Shown here: positions 26,164 to 35,826 of the stretch, one piece after another
How positions within the stretch are numbered: the stretch's first letter is position 1
Layout: every line of letters starts with the position of its first letter
Source: Methylobacterium persicinum
GTDB taxonomy: Bacteria; Pseudomonadota; Alphaproteobacteria; Rhizobiales; Beijerinckiaceae
Assembly: GCF_022179525.1 (NCBI RefSeq)
Contig: NZ_BPQX01000037.1
Coordinates: 186,001 to 250,000 of the forward strand
Direction of reading: 5' to 3'
Length of the DNA: 64,000 nt
Notes under the pieces: generated by a model
Seen by the model: the letters and a program-made list of their open reading frames with translations, nothing else
Database searches by the model: none
Told to the model about the DNA's origin: nothing
Program-made: the position numbers and the translations under genes

Positions 26164-27605
26164 GCGTGGCGGACGCGGACGGCATCACCGCCCTCGGCGC
26201 GGTTCACCTCTCCGCCGCGATCCGCGGCCGGGCGGTCTCCTGCACGGAAGTGATGCAGGCCTATCTGGACCGGATCGCTCGCCTGAACCCCACCTTCAAC
26301 GCCATCGTCGCCCTCCGGGACGGGGATGACCTGCTGCGCGAGGCGGCGCAGGCGGATGCCGCCCTGGCCAGGGGCGAGCCGGTGGGGGCGCTTCACGGCT
26401 TTCCCCTCGCGGTCAAGGATCTCGATCCCGTCCGCGGGCTCCCGTTCACCCAGGGCTCGCCCGTCTTCGCCCAGCGGATCGCGGAGGCCGATTCGATCAT
26501 GGTCTCCCGGCTGCGGGCGGCGGGGGCGATCTTCATCGGTAAGACCAACATCCCGGAATTCGGGCTCGGCTCCCACAGCTTCAATCCGGTCTACGGCACT
26601 ACGGTCAACGCCTACGACCCGGGCAAGACCGGCGGCGGCTCGAGCGGCGGCGCGGCGGTGGCCGTCGCCCTGCGGATGCAGCCCGTAGCGGACGGGACCG
26701 ACCACGGCGGATCCCTGCGCAACCCGCCGGCCTTCAACAACGTGTATGGCCTGCGCACCTGCTGGGGCCGCATCCCCGTGGAGGGGCCGGATGTGTTCAG
26801 CCCCGGCCTCAGCGTGTCGGGGGCCATCGGGCGCAGCCCTGCCGATATCGGGCTCATGCTCTCGGTGCAGGCGGGCTACGATCCCCGCTGCCCCAACGCG
26901 ATCCGGCAGGACCCAGCGGGTTTCGCCGCTCCCCTGGAACGCGATTTCCGCGGTGTGCGGATCGCGTGGCTCGGGGATTTCGGCGGCCGGATCCCGTTCG
27001 ATCCGGGCGTGCTGGACACCTGCCGGGCGGCGCTCCAGGCCTTCATCGACATGGGCTGCGTGGTCGAGGAGGCGGTTCCCGAATTCGACATCGAGCAGGT
27101 CTGGCAAGACTGGCTGGTCCTGCGGGCCGCGACGGTCTCGGCGAACCTTCGGCCGCTTCTCGCGAACCCGGCGCATAGGGCCCTGATGAAGCCTGAGGCG
27201 GTCTGGGAGGCCGAGCGCGGCCTCGTCCTCACGGCGGCGCAGGTGACGGCGGCGCAGGAGGGGAGAACCCGGTGGTACGGCGCCCTGCGCCGCTTCATGG
27301 ACGTCTACGATTTTGTGGTGATGCCCACCGCCCAGGTCTTCCCGTTCGACAGCGCGATCCGCTGGCCGGAGACGGTCGGCGGCAAGGAGATGGACACCTA
27401 CCACCGCTGGATGCAGATCGCCGTCCCGGCGACGATGGCCGGGCTTCCGGCCCTCGCGGTGCCGGCGGGCTTCGGCCCCGATGGCCTTCCGGCGGGCATC
27501 CAGATCGTCGGGCGCAACCACGGGGAGTTGGCCTGCCTTCAACTCGGCGCCGCCTACGATGCGGCCAGCGGCTGGGTGCAGCGCTACCCGCCCCCGGCAG
27601 GATGA
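26160..27605 (+). CDS. Amidase signature family protein
   Basis: The 481-aa enzyme has the Ser-cisSer-Lys catalytic set of the amidase signature family: Lys in [20 protein letters not shown], cis-Ser in [20 protein letters not shown], and the nucleophilic Ser in [20 protein letters not shown]. Here the usual SDTGGSIR reads TDHGGSLR. Substrate is not evident; aryl/alkyl amidases and GatA-like proteins share this core, but no gatB or gatC is nearby, so glutamyl-tRNA amidation is unlikely. The GTG start overlaps the pyrC stop, making it third in a pyrE-pyrC-amidase unit. Confidence 0.9.
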   Translation: MSVADADGITALGAVHLSAAIRGRAVSCTEVMQAYLDRIARLNPTFNAIVALRDGDDLLREAAQADAALARGEPVGALHGFPLAVKDLDPVRGLPFTQGSPVFAQRIAEADSIMVSRLRAAGAIFIGKTNIPEFGLGSHSFNPVYGTTVNAYDPGKTGGGSSGGAAVAVALRMQPVADGTDHGGSLRNPPAFNNVYGLRTCWGRIPVEGPDVFSPGLSVSGAIGRSPADIGLMLSVQAGYDPRCPNAIRQDPAGFAAPLERDFRGVRIAWLGDFGGRIPFDPGVLDTCRAALQAFIDMGCVVEEAVPEFDIEQVWQDWLVLRAATVSANLRPLLANPAHRALMKPEAVWEAERGLVLTAAQVTAAQEGRTRWYGALRRFMDVYDFVVMPTAQVFPFDSAIRWPETVGGKEMDTYHRWMQIAVPATMAGLPALAVPAGFGPDGLPAGIQIVGRNHGELACLQLGAAYDAASGWVQRYPPPAG

Positions 27606-27611
27606 CACCCG

Positions 27612-29234
27612 TCACCCGATCGCGGCGACCCCGTCGAGGGTCCGGCGGACCCGGAGGGCGAGTTCCAGGCGCTTGTAGGGTTTGTCGATGACGTCGAACT
27701 CGGAGCCGCCGGCATCCGTGCGCTCCAGGGACGATTCGGCGTAGCCCGTGGTCAACAGCACCTTGATCCGCGGCTGGCGCTCCCGCGCGGCCCGGGCGAG
27801 CATGACACCGTTCATTCCGCCGGGCATGATCAGATCCGTGAACAACAGATCGATCCGTGTTTCCCCGTCGAGGATGTCCAAAGCCGGGCCGGCACCATCG
27901 CACAGGATCACCCGGTAGCCGAAATCCTCCAGGATCGCCCCCGCCGTGGCGGCGGCCTCCGGTCGATCATCGACCACCAGGATCGTCTCCGATCCCCGCC
28001 GCTCGGTGATCCTGGCCGCCGCCCGGCGCTCCGCCTCGATCGTCTGGTCGCTCGCGGGGAAGAGCAAACGCACGGTGGTGCCGCGGCCCACCTCCGACAT
28101 CAACTCGACCGTCCCGCCGGACTGCTTGGCGAAGCCGTAGACCATCGCCAGCCCGAGGCCGGTTCCCTTGCCCTCCCCCTTGGTGGTGAAGAACGGCTCG
28201 AGGATGCGGGTCAGGATCTCCGGCGGCATGCCCGCGCCGTCATCCGTCACGGAGATGGCCACGTAGGGGCCGGGCAACACGTCCGTGAACAGCGCAGGAC
28301 CCTCGTTCGCGATCCGGAGGTTCTCTGTCCTCACCGTCACCTGGCCGCCGCCCGGCATCGCGTCCCGTGCATTGAGCAGGATGTTCAGGAGCGCGACCTC
28401 GGCCTGGGTGGGGTCGATCCGCACATTGCGCAGGTCCGGGGCCAAGTCCGTGGTCAGATGCACGTGGCCGCCGAGCGTCCGCGTCGCCATCTCGCTCACG
28501 CCGGCGACGAGCTTGTTGAGGTTGAGGAGCCGGCCCTCCAGGCGCTGCTTGCGCGCGAAGGCCAGGAGCTGGTGCGTCAGGATCGCCGCCCGGTCGGCGG
28601 CGTCGTGGACCGCTTTCGCGGACCGGCGCAGGCGGGAGAGGTCGATGTCCGGATGGTCGATGAGGGCGAGGATCACCTCGTTGTGCCCGGAGATGATCTG
28701 CAGCAGGTTGTTGAAATCGTGGGCGATTCCGCCGGTCAGTTGGCCCAGGCTCTCCATCTTCTGCGCCTGATGGAGCGATTCCTCGGCGTCGCGCCGCCGT
28801 GACACGTCGAGTTGGGAGCCGAAGAAAAAGACGAGGTCACCCGAGCGGTTGAAGACCGGTGAGACGAAGAGCGCATTCCAGAAGGTCGAGCCGTCCTTCC
28901 GGTAGTTCAGGATCTCGGTGGCGAATTCCCGATGCTCGGCGACGGCCCTGCGGACGTCGGCGATGGTGCCGGCATCGGTCTCCGGTCCCTGGAGCAAGCG
29001 GCAGTTCGAGCCGAGTATCTCGCTGCGATGGTAGCCCGTCATCTTCTCGAAGGCCCGATTGGCGAAGATGATCGGGTTGTCCGGCCGATGCGGATCGGTG
29101 ACGATCATCGGCATGCGGGTGGTTTCCACGGCCGCAAAGAAGATTTCGTGATGCCGGTCGATGGCGCGCGATGGCCCGTTTTCATCGATCGTGACGGGCG
29201 GGCCCTCGTTCTTCGGCTTCTCGGGCGGCGCCAT
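27612..29234 (-). CDS. LOV-domain hybrid histidine kinase (probable blue-light sensor)
   Basis: The 540-aa protein has a LOV-type PAS domain (about 30-148), a HisKA/HATPase kinase (about 155-395) and a C-terminal receiver. The flavin pocket is complete: [15 protein letters not shown] with Cys78 as adduct-forming residue, Asn110 and Asn120 in [15 protein letters not shown], and Gln141 in [10 protein letters not shown]. The kinase has [20 protein letters not shown] (His172), N-box [12 protein letters not shown], and [18 protein letters not shown]. The receiver has [10 protein letters not shown], Asp467 in [11 protein letters not shown], and IDKPYK. ATG 29234 is chosen because the LOV domain then has a normal short N-cap; the frame upstream is shadow. 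It is divergent from ilvB. Confidence 0.9.
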   Translation of the reverse strand: MAPPEKPKNEGPPVTIDENGPSRAIDRHHEIFFAAVETTRMPMIVTDPHRPDNPIIFANRAFEKMTGYHRSEILGSNCRLLQGPETDAGTIADVRRAVAEHREFATEILNYRKDGSTFWNALFVSPVFNRSGDLVFFFGSQLDVSRRRDAEESLHQAQKMESLGQLTGGIAHDFNNLLQIISGHNEVILALIDHPDIDLSRLRRSAKAVHDAADRAAILTHQLLAFARKQRLEGRLLNLNKLVAGVSEMATRTLGGHVHLTTDLAPDLRNVRIDPTQAEVALLNILLNARDAMPGGGQVTVRTENLRIANEGPALFTDVLPGPYVAISVTDDGAGMPPEILTRILEPFFTTKGEGKGTGLGLAMVYGFAKQSGGTVELMSEVGRGTTVRLLFPASDQTIEAERRAAARITERRGSETILVVDDRPEAAATAGAILEDFGYRVILCDGAGPALDILDGETRIDLLFTDLIMPGGMNGVMLARAARERQPRIKVLLTTGYAESSLERTDAGGSEFDVIDKPYKRLELALRVRRTLDGVAAIG

Positions 29235-29421
29235 CGCGGTTGGGAACTCCCGTGCGGCCGAGGCCCTCTTCCGGGACCTTCGCTGCTCGATCCGTAACCT
29301 AAACGAGCGTACTGCCCAGCATCGAAAACAAGATTTCGCCACGTCACGACGTCGCAGCAGATGTGCCGCGGCACAACCTCGCCGAGATTTCCCGTCGATC
29401 TCTTGCCGGCGTCGGAGATCG

Positions 29422-29450
29422 TTGACCGGCACGGCGGCATTCGCTATGAG
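29422..29450 (+). promoter_or_regulatory. Sigma-70-type promoter of the ilvB leader
   Basis: TTGACC (29422-29427) and TATGAG (29445-29450) are separated by exactly 17 bases, giving near-consensus -35 and -10 elements. Transcription would begin near 29457, about 64 bases before the leader-peptide ATG. This is one of the two best housekeeping-type promoters visible in the window. Confidence 0.7.
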
Positions 29451-29520
29451 GCGTGATTGTCGGCGCGCGAAGACTCCGGATGGTCGGGGCGAGGGTGCTG
29501 ACTGAGATTTCGGAATTCCG

Positions 29521-29571
29521 ATGCGCGCGGTTCTTATTGTAGCGGTGGCGTCACCGACGGGGCGGCCTTAA
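29521..29571 (+). CDS. ilvB leader peptide, 16 aa (attenuation)
   Basis: A 17-codon frame (including stop) reads MRAVLIVAVASPTGRP. Five of its first nine residues are Val, Leu or Ile, with the run GTT CTT ATT GTA at codons 4-7, exactly the amino acids whose synthesis the downstream gene serves. Starvation for charged Val, Leu or Ile tRNA would stall the ribosome here. The ribosome-binding site (CGGAATTCCG just upstream) is weak. A perfect hairpin starts inside the last codons and an intrinsic terminator follows 30 bases after the stop. Recognised from layout, not from similarity. Confidence 0.75.
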   Translation: MRAVLIVAVASPTGRP

Positions 29572-29580
29572 ACAGGCCGC
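29562..29580 (+). promoter_or_regulatory. Leader hairpin overlapping the end of the leader peptide
   Basis: GCGGCCT and AGGCCGC pair perfectly over seven base pairs around a five-base loop (TAAAC) that contains the leader-peptide stop codon. A ribosome that finishes the peptide would melt this stem, while one stalled at the Val/Leu/Ile codons would leave it free, so it is likely part of the attenuation switch. I could not resolve by eye the exact alternative pairing that disrupts the terminator. Confidence 0.55.
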
Positions 29581-29601
29581 GATCCGGTTGGTGGCGCTTG
29601 C

Positions 29602-29624
29602 AGGGTCCCTCGGGGCCCTTTTTT
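29602..29624 (+). terminator. Intrinsic terminator (attenuator) in the ilvB leader
   Basis: AGGGTCC and GGGCCCT form a seven-base-pair stem (one G-U pair) with loop CTCG, followed directly by TTTTTT. It lies between the leader peptide and the ilvB start codon 72 bases downstream, so transcription must pass it to reach ilvB. Confidence 0.8.
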
Positions 29625-29695
29625 ATTGCCCGCGACGGGCGCGGCGGCGGGACGGATGGCCGGGAGAACCGGCCGAGAGGACGAGGAGACGGAGC

Positions 29696-31471
29696 ATGGG
29701 CGGCGAGGTCATGACCGGGGCCGAGATGGTCATCCGGGCGTTCCAGGATCAGGGGGTGGACACGCTCTTCGGGTATCCCGGCGGCGCGGTGCTTCCGATC
29801 TACGATGCGTTGTTTCACCAGGATAAGGTGAACCACATCCTCGTGCGCCACGAGCAGGGCGCCGTCCACGCGGCGGAAGGGTATGCGCGCTCTTCCGGCA
29901 AGGTCGGCTGCGTGCTCGTCACGTCCGGGCCGGGCGCCACCAACATTGTCACCGGCCTCACCGACGCGATGCTGGATTCGATCCCGCTGGTCTGCATCAC
30001 CGGGCAGGTGCCCACGCACCTGATCGGCACCGATGCCTTCCAGGAGTGCGACACGGTCGGCATCACCCGGCACTGCACGAAGCACAATTACCTCGTCAAA
30101 TCGATCGACGACCTGCCGCGCATCCTGCACGAGGCGTTCTACGTCGCGAAGAACGGTCGTCCGGGCCCGGTCGTCATCGACCTGCCGAAGGACATCCAGT
30201 TCGCGAGCGGCCTCTACGAGCGCCCCACGACGATGCGGCACAAGACCTACAAGCCGGCGGTGAAGGGCGATGCGGACCGGATCCGCGCCGCGGTCGAACT
30301 AATGGCCGGCGCCCGGCGCCCCGTGTTCTACACCGGCGGCGGCGTCATCAATGCCGGGCCGGAGGCGTCGCGCCTGCTGCGGGAGCTCGTGGCCGAGACC
30401 GGCTTCCCCATCACCTCCACGCTGATGGGGCTGGGTGCTTATCCCGGCACGGATGAGAAGTTCCTCGGCATGCTCGGCATGCACGGGACCTACGAGGCCA
30501 ACCTCTCGATGCACGAATGCGACGTGATGATCTGCGTCGGTGCACGCTTCGATGACCGCATCACCGGCCGGCTCGATGCCTTCTCGCCCTTCTCGAAGAA
30601 GATCCACATCGACGTCGATGCCTCGTCGATCAACAAGGTCGTGAAGGCCGATATCGGCATCGTCGGCGATTGTGCCTCGGTGCTGGCCGACATGCTGGAG
30701 GCGTGGCGCTCGCTGCCGGAGCGGCCGCAGAAGTCGAACCTGGAAAGCTGGTTTCAGAAGATCCGGGCCTGGAAGGGGCGCGATTGCCTCGCGTACTGGC
30801 CCTCCGGCACGATCATCAAACCGCAATACGCGGTCCAGCGGCTTTACGAGGCGTGTAAGGACCGCAAGACCTTCATCACGACGGAGGTCGGCCAGCATCA
30901 GATGTGGGCGGCACAGTACTTCAAGTTCGACGAGCCGAACCGCTGGATGACGTCCGGTGGGCTGGGCACGATGGGTTACGGGCTGCCCGCCGCCATCGGC
31001 ACGCAGCTCGCCAACCGGGATGGGCTCGTGATCGACATCGCGGGTGAGGCGTCGATCCTGATGAACATCCAGGAGCTTTCGACCGCGATCCAGTACCGCC
31101 TTCCGGTGAAGGTCTTCATCCTCAACAACGAGTACATGGGCATGGTCCGGCAGTGGCAGGAACTGCTGCACGGCTCGCGCTACTCGCAGAGCTACTCGGA
31201 GAGCCTGCCGGACTTCGTGAAGCTCGCGGAGGCCTATGGCGCCAAGGGGATGCGCTGCGAGAAGCCGGGCGACCTGGACGCCGCCATCGCCGAGATGATC
31301 GACTACGACGGCCCGGTCCTGTTCGACTGCGTGGTCGACAAGACGGAGAACTGCTTCCCGATGATCCCATCGGGCAAGGCGCACAACGAGATGTTGCTCT
31401 CCGACTACCTCGGCGAGACCGGCGTCGAATTGGGCGACGTGATCTCCGAGGAAGGCAAGATGCTCGTTTGA
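29696..31471 (+). CDS. ilvB: Acetolactate synthase large (catalytic) subunit
   Basis: The 591-aa thiamine-diphosphate enzyme condenses pyruvate with pyruvate or 2-oxobutyrate, the first common step to Val, Leu and Ile. Seen are VDTLFGYPGGAVLPIYDALF, catalytic Glu53 in LVRHEQGAVHAAEGYAR, GPGATNIVTGLTDAMLDSIP, and the C-terminal ThDP domain with VIDIAGEASILMNIQEL and ILNNEYMGMVRQWQELLHGS. In that motif the usual GDG/GDA aspartate that ligates Mg is Glu451. ATG 29696 follows GAGGAGACGGAGC. ilvN does not follow directly; a leftward methyltransferase gene of about 0.9 kb lies between. Confidence 0.94.
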   Translation: MGGEVMTGAEMVIRAFQDQGVDTLFGYPGGAVLPIYDALFHQDKVNHILVRHEQGAVHAAEGYARSSGKVGCVLVTSGPGATNIVTGLTDAMLDSIPLVCITGQVPTHLIGTDAFQECDTVGITRHCTKHNYLVKSIDDLPRILHEAFYVAKNGRPGPVVIDLPKDIQFASGLYERPTTMRHKTYKPAVKGDADRIRAAVELMAGARRPVFYTGGGVINAGPEASRLLRELVAETGFPITSTLMGLGAYPGTDEKFLGMLGMHGTYEANLSMHECDVMICVGARFDDRITGRLDAFSPFSKKIHIDVDASSINKVVKADIGIVGDCASVLADMLEAWRSLPERPQKSNLESWFQKIRAWKGRDCLAYWPSGTIIKPQYAVQRLYEACKDRKTFITTEVGQHQMWAAQYFKFDEPNRWMTSGGLGTMGYGLPAAIGTQLANRDGLVIDIAGEASILMNIQELSTAIQYRLPVKVFILNNEYMGMVRQWQELLHGSRYSQSYSESLPDFVKLAEAYGAKGMRCEKPGDLDAAIAEMIDYDGPVLFDCVVDKTENCFPMIPSGKAHNEMLLSDYLGETGVELGDVISEEGKMLV

Positions 31472-31486
31472 TCCTTCGCGAAGGAG

Positions 31487-32422
31487 TCAGCCGTGCGAGC
31501 CGGCCTCAGACCCGCGGATGCTGCCGGTGCGCAGCATCCGCAGCGCCAGGGTGAGGCGCCGCCCGAACCCGCGCACCGGCACCTCGGGCATCTCGTGGTG
31601 ATGCCGGGGGTCGAGGTGCGGCGTCCTCGCAGCCCGGTCCGCAGCGCTCTCGCCGGAGCGCTTCCGGAGAGTCACGTAGAACTCGATGGCGTTGCGCTCC
31701 GTCGGATCGATCCGCGCGATCTCGAAGGGGATCAGGCCGAGTTCGACGATTTCGCGGAACACCGCGAGGAAGCTCACCGGCGTGTAGACGGTGCAGTGGG
31801 CGTCGTAATAGGTGCGATGCTCGGCGACGTAGCGCGCATCGGCGAGGGCCCTGACGAGCTGTCCGTCGAAGATGGGGCGCGGATCGCGTTGCGTGCCTGC
31901 CCAGACCGCCGCCGGATCGACGTCGGCGACGCGGGCGACGTATTCGAAGATCTGCACCGGGCTCGCCAGTTTCGCGGCGGCGATGTGGTGGCCGACGAGG
32001 TCTCCGGTGGTCGATGGCGCCCGGCGGAAATCGAAGGTGAACCGCTTGTCGGGCACCACGAGGAAGACCACCCCGTCCTCGCGCAGGATGCCGGCCAATT
32101 CGTTGAGCCATCCGATCGGATCGGGGATATGCTCGATGACGTGGCTCGCCACCACGTAATCCACGGGCGCACGGGGACCCAGGGCCTCGGCGAGGCTCTG
32201 GCGGTCGAGGACGAGGTCGACATCGACGATCGGCTGCGCCTTGGGCCCGATGACCGTCTCGTGCCCGGCATACTTGGCGCGGAGGTCGTCGGTGGAGCGA
32301 TGGTCGGCGTAGAGCACGTCGCCGTCCTCGCGCCAGATCAACGGCCGGTTGAGGGGGCCCAGTTCGACGCCGAGGCGTCCGCTTGGGCTTACGGCATCGA
32401 GGGCGCGCTGTCGGGCTGTCAT
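31487..32422 (-). CDS. Class I SAM-dependent methyltransferase
   Basis: The 311-aa product begins MTARQRALDAVSPSGRLGVE and has a glycine-rich start of the Rossmann fold (GVELGPLNRPL), then APVDYVVASHVIEHIPDPIG (post-II and motif III region) and ILREDGVVFLVVPDKRFTFD. This layout is that of methyltransferases acting on sugars or small molecules. The C-terminal 70 residues include a basic stretch. The gene is antiparallel to and between ilvB and ilvN; it ends 15 bases from the ilvB stop, so the two converge. Substrate unknown. Confidence 0.8.
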   Translation of the reverse strand: MTARQRALDAVSPSGRLGVELGPLNRPLIWREDGDVLYADHRSTDDLRAKYAGHETVIGPKAQPIVDVDLVLDRQSLAEALGPRAPVDYVVASHVIEHIPDPIGWLNELAGILREDGVVFLVVPDKRFTFDFRRAPSTTGDLVGHHIAAAKLASPVQIFEYVARVADVDPAAVWAGTQRDPRPIFDGQLVRALADARYVAEHRTYYDAHCTVYTPVSFLAVFREIVELGLIPFEIARIDPTERNAIEFYVTLRKRSGESAADRAARTPHLDPRHHHEMPEVPVRGFGRRLTLALRMLRTGSIRGSEAGSHG

Positions 32423-32532
32423 CGGCCGCGCCGTTATCACGCGTCTCCGGGAGCGTCCAGGCAAGCTTCCGGGACGGAACTCCGCAGGCAACGGCCCCGG
32501 TCGGGCTGCAACATCAGGTTGGGATCCCGAGG

Positions 32533-33075
32533 ATGAACGCGATGAACACCCACTACCCGGATCCGGTCCGGGTCGAGCCGGTCAACCGTCACACCCTCGC
32601 GGTGGTGGTCGACAACGAGCCGGGCGTGCTCGCGCGGATCTCGGGGCTGTTCTCGGGGCGGGGCTACAACATCGAGAGCCTGACCGTGTCCGAGACCGAG
32701 GAGGCGCGTCACATCTCGCGCGTCACCATCGTGACGACGGGCACGAATGCGGTGATCGAGCAGATCAAGGCGCAGCTCGACCGGCTGGTGCCGGTTCACC
32801 GGGTCGTCGATCTGACGCTTCAGGGCAACGCGCTTGAGCGGGAAATCTGCCTCGTGAAGGTGCGGGGCGAGGGCGAGCACCGCAGCGAAGCCCTGCGGCT
32901 GGCGGCTGCCTTCGGGGCGAAGACGCTCGACGCGACCCTCGATTCCTTCGTGTTCGAGCTGACGGGGGCGACCGAGGAGATCGACCGCTTCGTGGGCCTG
33001 ATGAGCGTGATCGGCCTCGTGGAGATCTGCCGCACCGGCATCGCCGCGATGAGCCGGGGGGCGGAGCCGCTCTGA
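32533..33075 (+). CDS. ilvN: Acetolactate synthase small (regulatory) subunit
   Basis: The 180-aa protein binds the catalytic subunit and confers valine feedback control. It has the ACT domain RHTLAVVVDNEPGVLARISG with GRGYNIESLTVSETEEARHI, followed by the second ACT-like domain ALEREICLVKVRGEGEHRSE to the end. Length is normal for the IlvH/IlvN long form. ATG 32533 is used; ATG 32542 with GAGG nine bases upstream is equally possible. It is separated from ilvB by the antiparallel methyltransferase, so a separate promoter near 32430-32520 is likely, but none is obvious. Confidence 0.93.
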   Translation: MNAMNTHYPDPVRVEPVNRHTLAVVVDNEPGVLARISGLFSGRGYNIESLTVSETEEARHISRVTIVTTGTNAVIEQIKAQLDRLVPVHRVVDLTLQGNALEREICLVKVRGEGEHRSEALRLAAAFGAKTLDATLDSFVFELTGATEEIDRFVGLMSVIGLVEICRTGIAAMSRGAEPL

Positions 33076-33123
33076 ACCGGCGCCCGCCGAAAGCTGCGTA
33101 CCATCCGATCGCCGGAGAGGCTG

Positions 33124-33768
33124 ATGACGAGCTGCACCCTCTACTACGCCCCCGGCGCCTGCTCGCTGGCTGCCCACATCGTGCTGGAGGAGTCAGGCCT
33201 GCCGTTCGAGGGACACGTTCTGGACCTCGCCCGGGGCGACCAGCGCTCGGCCCAGTACCTCGCCATCAACGACCGGGGTCGTGTGCCGGCCCTGGTCGAG
33301 GACGGCTGGGTGCTCACCGAATGCGCCGCGATCATCCGGCATGTGGCCCGTCAGGTCCACGAGAAGGGAATGTGGCCGGAAGACCTGCGCGAGCAGGCGG
33401 CGGCCGATGAGTGGCTCGGCTGGCTCGCCTGCAACCACCACGTCGCCTACGCCCATGTGCGCCGCCCCGAGCGGTACACCGACGACGAGGAGGCCCTCGA
33501 CGGCATCCGCGCCAAGGCGGCCGACACTTACGGCGACCTCTGCACCATGACCGAAGTACGGCTCTCCCACGGGGGGTGGGCCGTGGGTGATCGCTTCGGC
33601 GTCGTCGATGCGTATCTCATGGTCTTCTGGGTCTGGGGGCGGGGGGCTGCCCTAAAGTTCGACATGGCCGGACGCTTCCCCGCTTGGACGGCCCATGCCC
33701 GGCGAGTCTGCGCCCGGCCGGCGGTCCAGGCGGTGTTCGCCCGCGAGGGGCTGGCCCTTCCGGCCTGA
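33124..33768 (+). CDS. Glutathione S-transferase family protein
   Basis: The 214-aa protein has an N-terminal thioredoxin-like domain starting MTSCTLYYAPGACSLAAHIV, with the beta-class motif YYAPGACSLA whose Cys is the usual glutathione-contacting residue of beta GSTs, and DRGRVPALVEDGWVLTECAA holding the cis-Pro. The C-terminal helical domain includes WAVGDRFGVVDAYLMVFWVW with the N-capping box near VVDAY. It sits between ilvN and ilvC, 48 bases after ilvN, so it is probably co-transcribed with the branched-chain genes. Substrate unknown. Confidence 0.87.
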   Translation: MTSCTLYYAPGACSLAAHIVLEESGLPFEGHVLDLARGDQRSAQYLAINDRGRVPALVEDGWVLTECAAIIRHVARQVHEKGMWPEDLREQAAADEWLGWLACNHHVAYAHVRRPERYTDDEEALDGIRAKAADTYGDLCTMTEVRLSHGGWAVGDRFGVVDAYLMVFWVWGRGAALKFDMAGRFPAWTAHARRVCARPAVQAVFAREGLALPA

Positions 33769-33854
33769 GGGCGGATCAGCCCTGTACGGTTTGGCCTTCC
33801 GTTCAGGGTCTTGCGCGGCTAAAAGCCCGCGCATCGCACGGCCGCACACCATAG

Positions 33855-34919
<1,065 letters not shown>

Positions 34920-34967
34920 TTTCTCGAAAGGGGTCGCTGGCCGGTTCTGCCGGCTTGCACCAGATCC

Positions 34968-35003
34968 GGGCCGGTTCCGCGAGCGGGACCGGCCCTTTTC
35001 TTT
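34968..35003 (+). terminator. Intrinsic terminator after ilvC
   Basis: GGGCCGGTTCCGC and GCGGGACCGGCCC form a 12-13 base-pair stem with a tiny loop, followed by TTTTCTTT. It starts 48 bases after the ilvC stop and should end the ilv transcript. Confidence 0.88.
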
Positions 35004-35053
35004 GTCGGCGACCTCTGAAATGAACGCTCCAACCATAAAGACGGGAGGAGCCA

Positions 35054-35707
35054 TTGGACTCTCTGTACGATGGGGCGCACCGCGCCCTCCAGGAGGATTT
35101 CGGCACGACGCGCCTCGCCGACTTCCTCGACAAGCATCACGTCCACCACGCGCTCGATGAACAGGACCGCGCCTTCATCGCGTCCCGGGACATGTTCTTT
35201 CTCTCGACGGTGGACGCCGGGGGCAATCCGACCGTGTCTTACAAGGGCGGCCCGACAGGGGTCGTCAGGGTCCTCAGCGAGACCACGATCGCGTTTCCCG
35301 GCTACGACGGCAACGGCATGTTCCTGTCGATGGGCAACATCGCCGGCCAGGGGAAGATTGGGATGCTGTTCATCGACTTCGAGACGCCCCATCGCCTGCG
35401 CCTTCAGGGCACCGCCCGGGTGGTGAAGGACGACCCGCTGGTTGCCTCCTTTCCGGAGGCCCAGTACATCGTGCGGGTCGAGGTCGAGTCGGTGTGGGTG
35501 AACTGCCCGCGCTACATCCACCGCTATCAGAAGGTCGAGGAGAGCCGCTACGTCCCCAAGGCCGGGCAGGAGACGCCCTTGGCCCAGTGGAAGCGCCTGG
35601 ACTTCGTGCAGCCCGTCATCGCCGACGAGGACCGCGCCCGGGTGGCGAAGGAGGGCGAACTCGATCTCGGGGCCTACGGCGAGCTCGTCGCGCACGGGCA
35701 GGGCTGA
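35054..35707 (+). CDS. Pyridoxamine 5'-phosphate oxidase family (FMN-binding split barrel) protein
   Basis: The 217-aa product has the split-barrel core with FFLSTVDAGGNPTVSYKGGP, then IAFPGYDGNGMFLSMGNIAG and IGMLFIDFETPHRLRLQGTA, as in flavin- or haem-binding PPOX-family proteins; the C-terminal PRYIHRYQKVEESRYVPKAG is also common to this subgroup. It is not the true PdxH, whose C-terminal PLP-binding signature is absent. The start is TTG 35054, chosen because GGAGGAGCCA lies immediately upstream. Function within the family cannot be fixed. Confidence 0.85.
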   Translation: MDSLYDGAHRALQEDFGTTRLADFLDKHHVHHALDEQDRAFIASRDMFFLSTVDAGGNPTVSYKGGPTGVVRVLSETTIAFPGYDGNGMFLSMGNIAGQGKIGMLFIDFETPHRLRLQGTARVVKDDPLVASFPEAQYIVRVEVESVWVNCPRYIHRYQKVEESRYVPKAGQETPLAQWKRLDFVQPVIADEDRARVAKEGELDLGAYGELVAHGQG

Positions 35708-35728
35708 TCTGACGGATCACCCGCCAAC

Positions 35729-35817
35729 GTCATTGCGAACGAAGTGAAGCACACCAGGGCAGCGGGACGCACCGAATGTTGCGCATCCCCGGTTTGCTTC
35801 GCTACGCTCGCAACGAC
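35729..35817. repeat. Palindromic intergenic repeat, copy 2 of 5
   Basis: The left arm is GTCATTGCGAACGAAGTGAA and the right arm ends GCTTCGCTACGCTCGCAACGAC, spanning 89 bases. It is the most diverged of the five copies and lies between the convergent PPOX and tam genes, where it could act as a bidirectional stem. Confidence 0.8.
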
Positions 35818-35826
35818 GGGCGGATG

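Noticed and set aside
26160-27605. GatA subunit of the glutamyl-tRNA amidotransferase
   Set aside because: gatB and gatC are not adjacent, the gene is tied to pyrC, and the nucleophile motif (TDHGGSLR) differs from GatA.
33812-33833. Terminator between the GST gene and ilvC (TGCGCGG / CCGCGCA)
   Set aside because: The stem is short and no T-run follows, so it is not convincing evidence that ilvC is transcribed separately.
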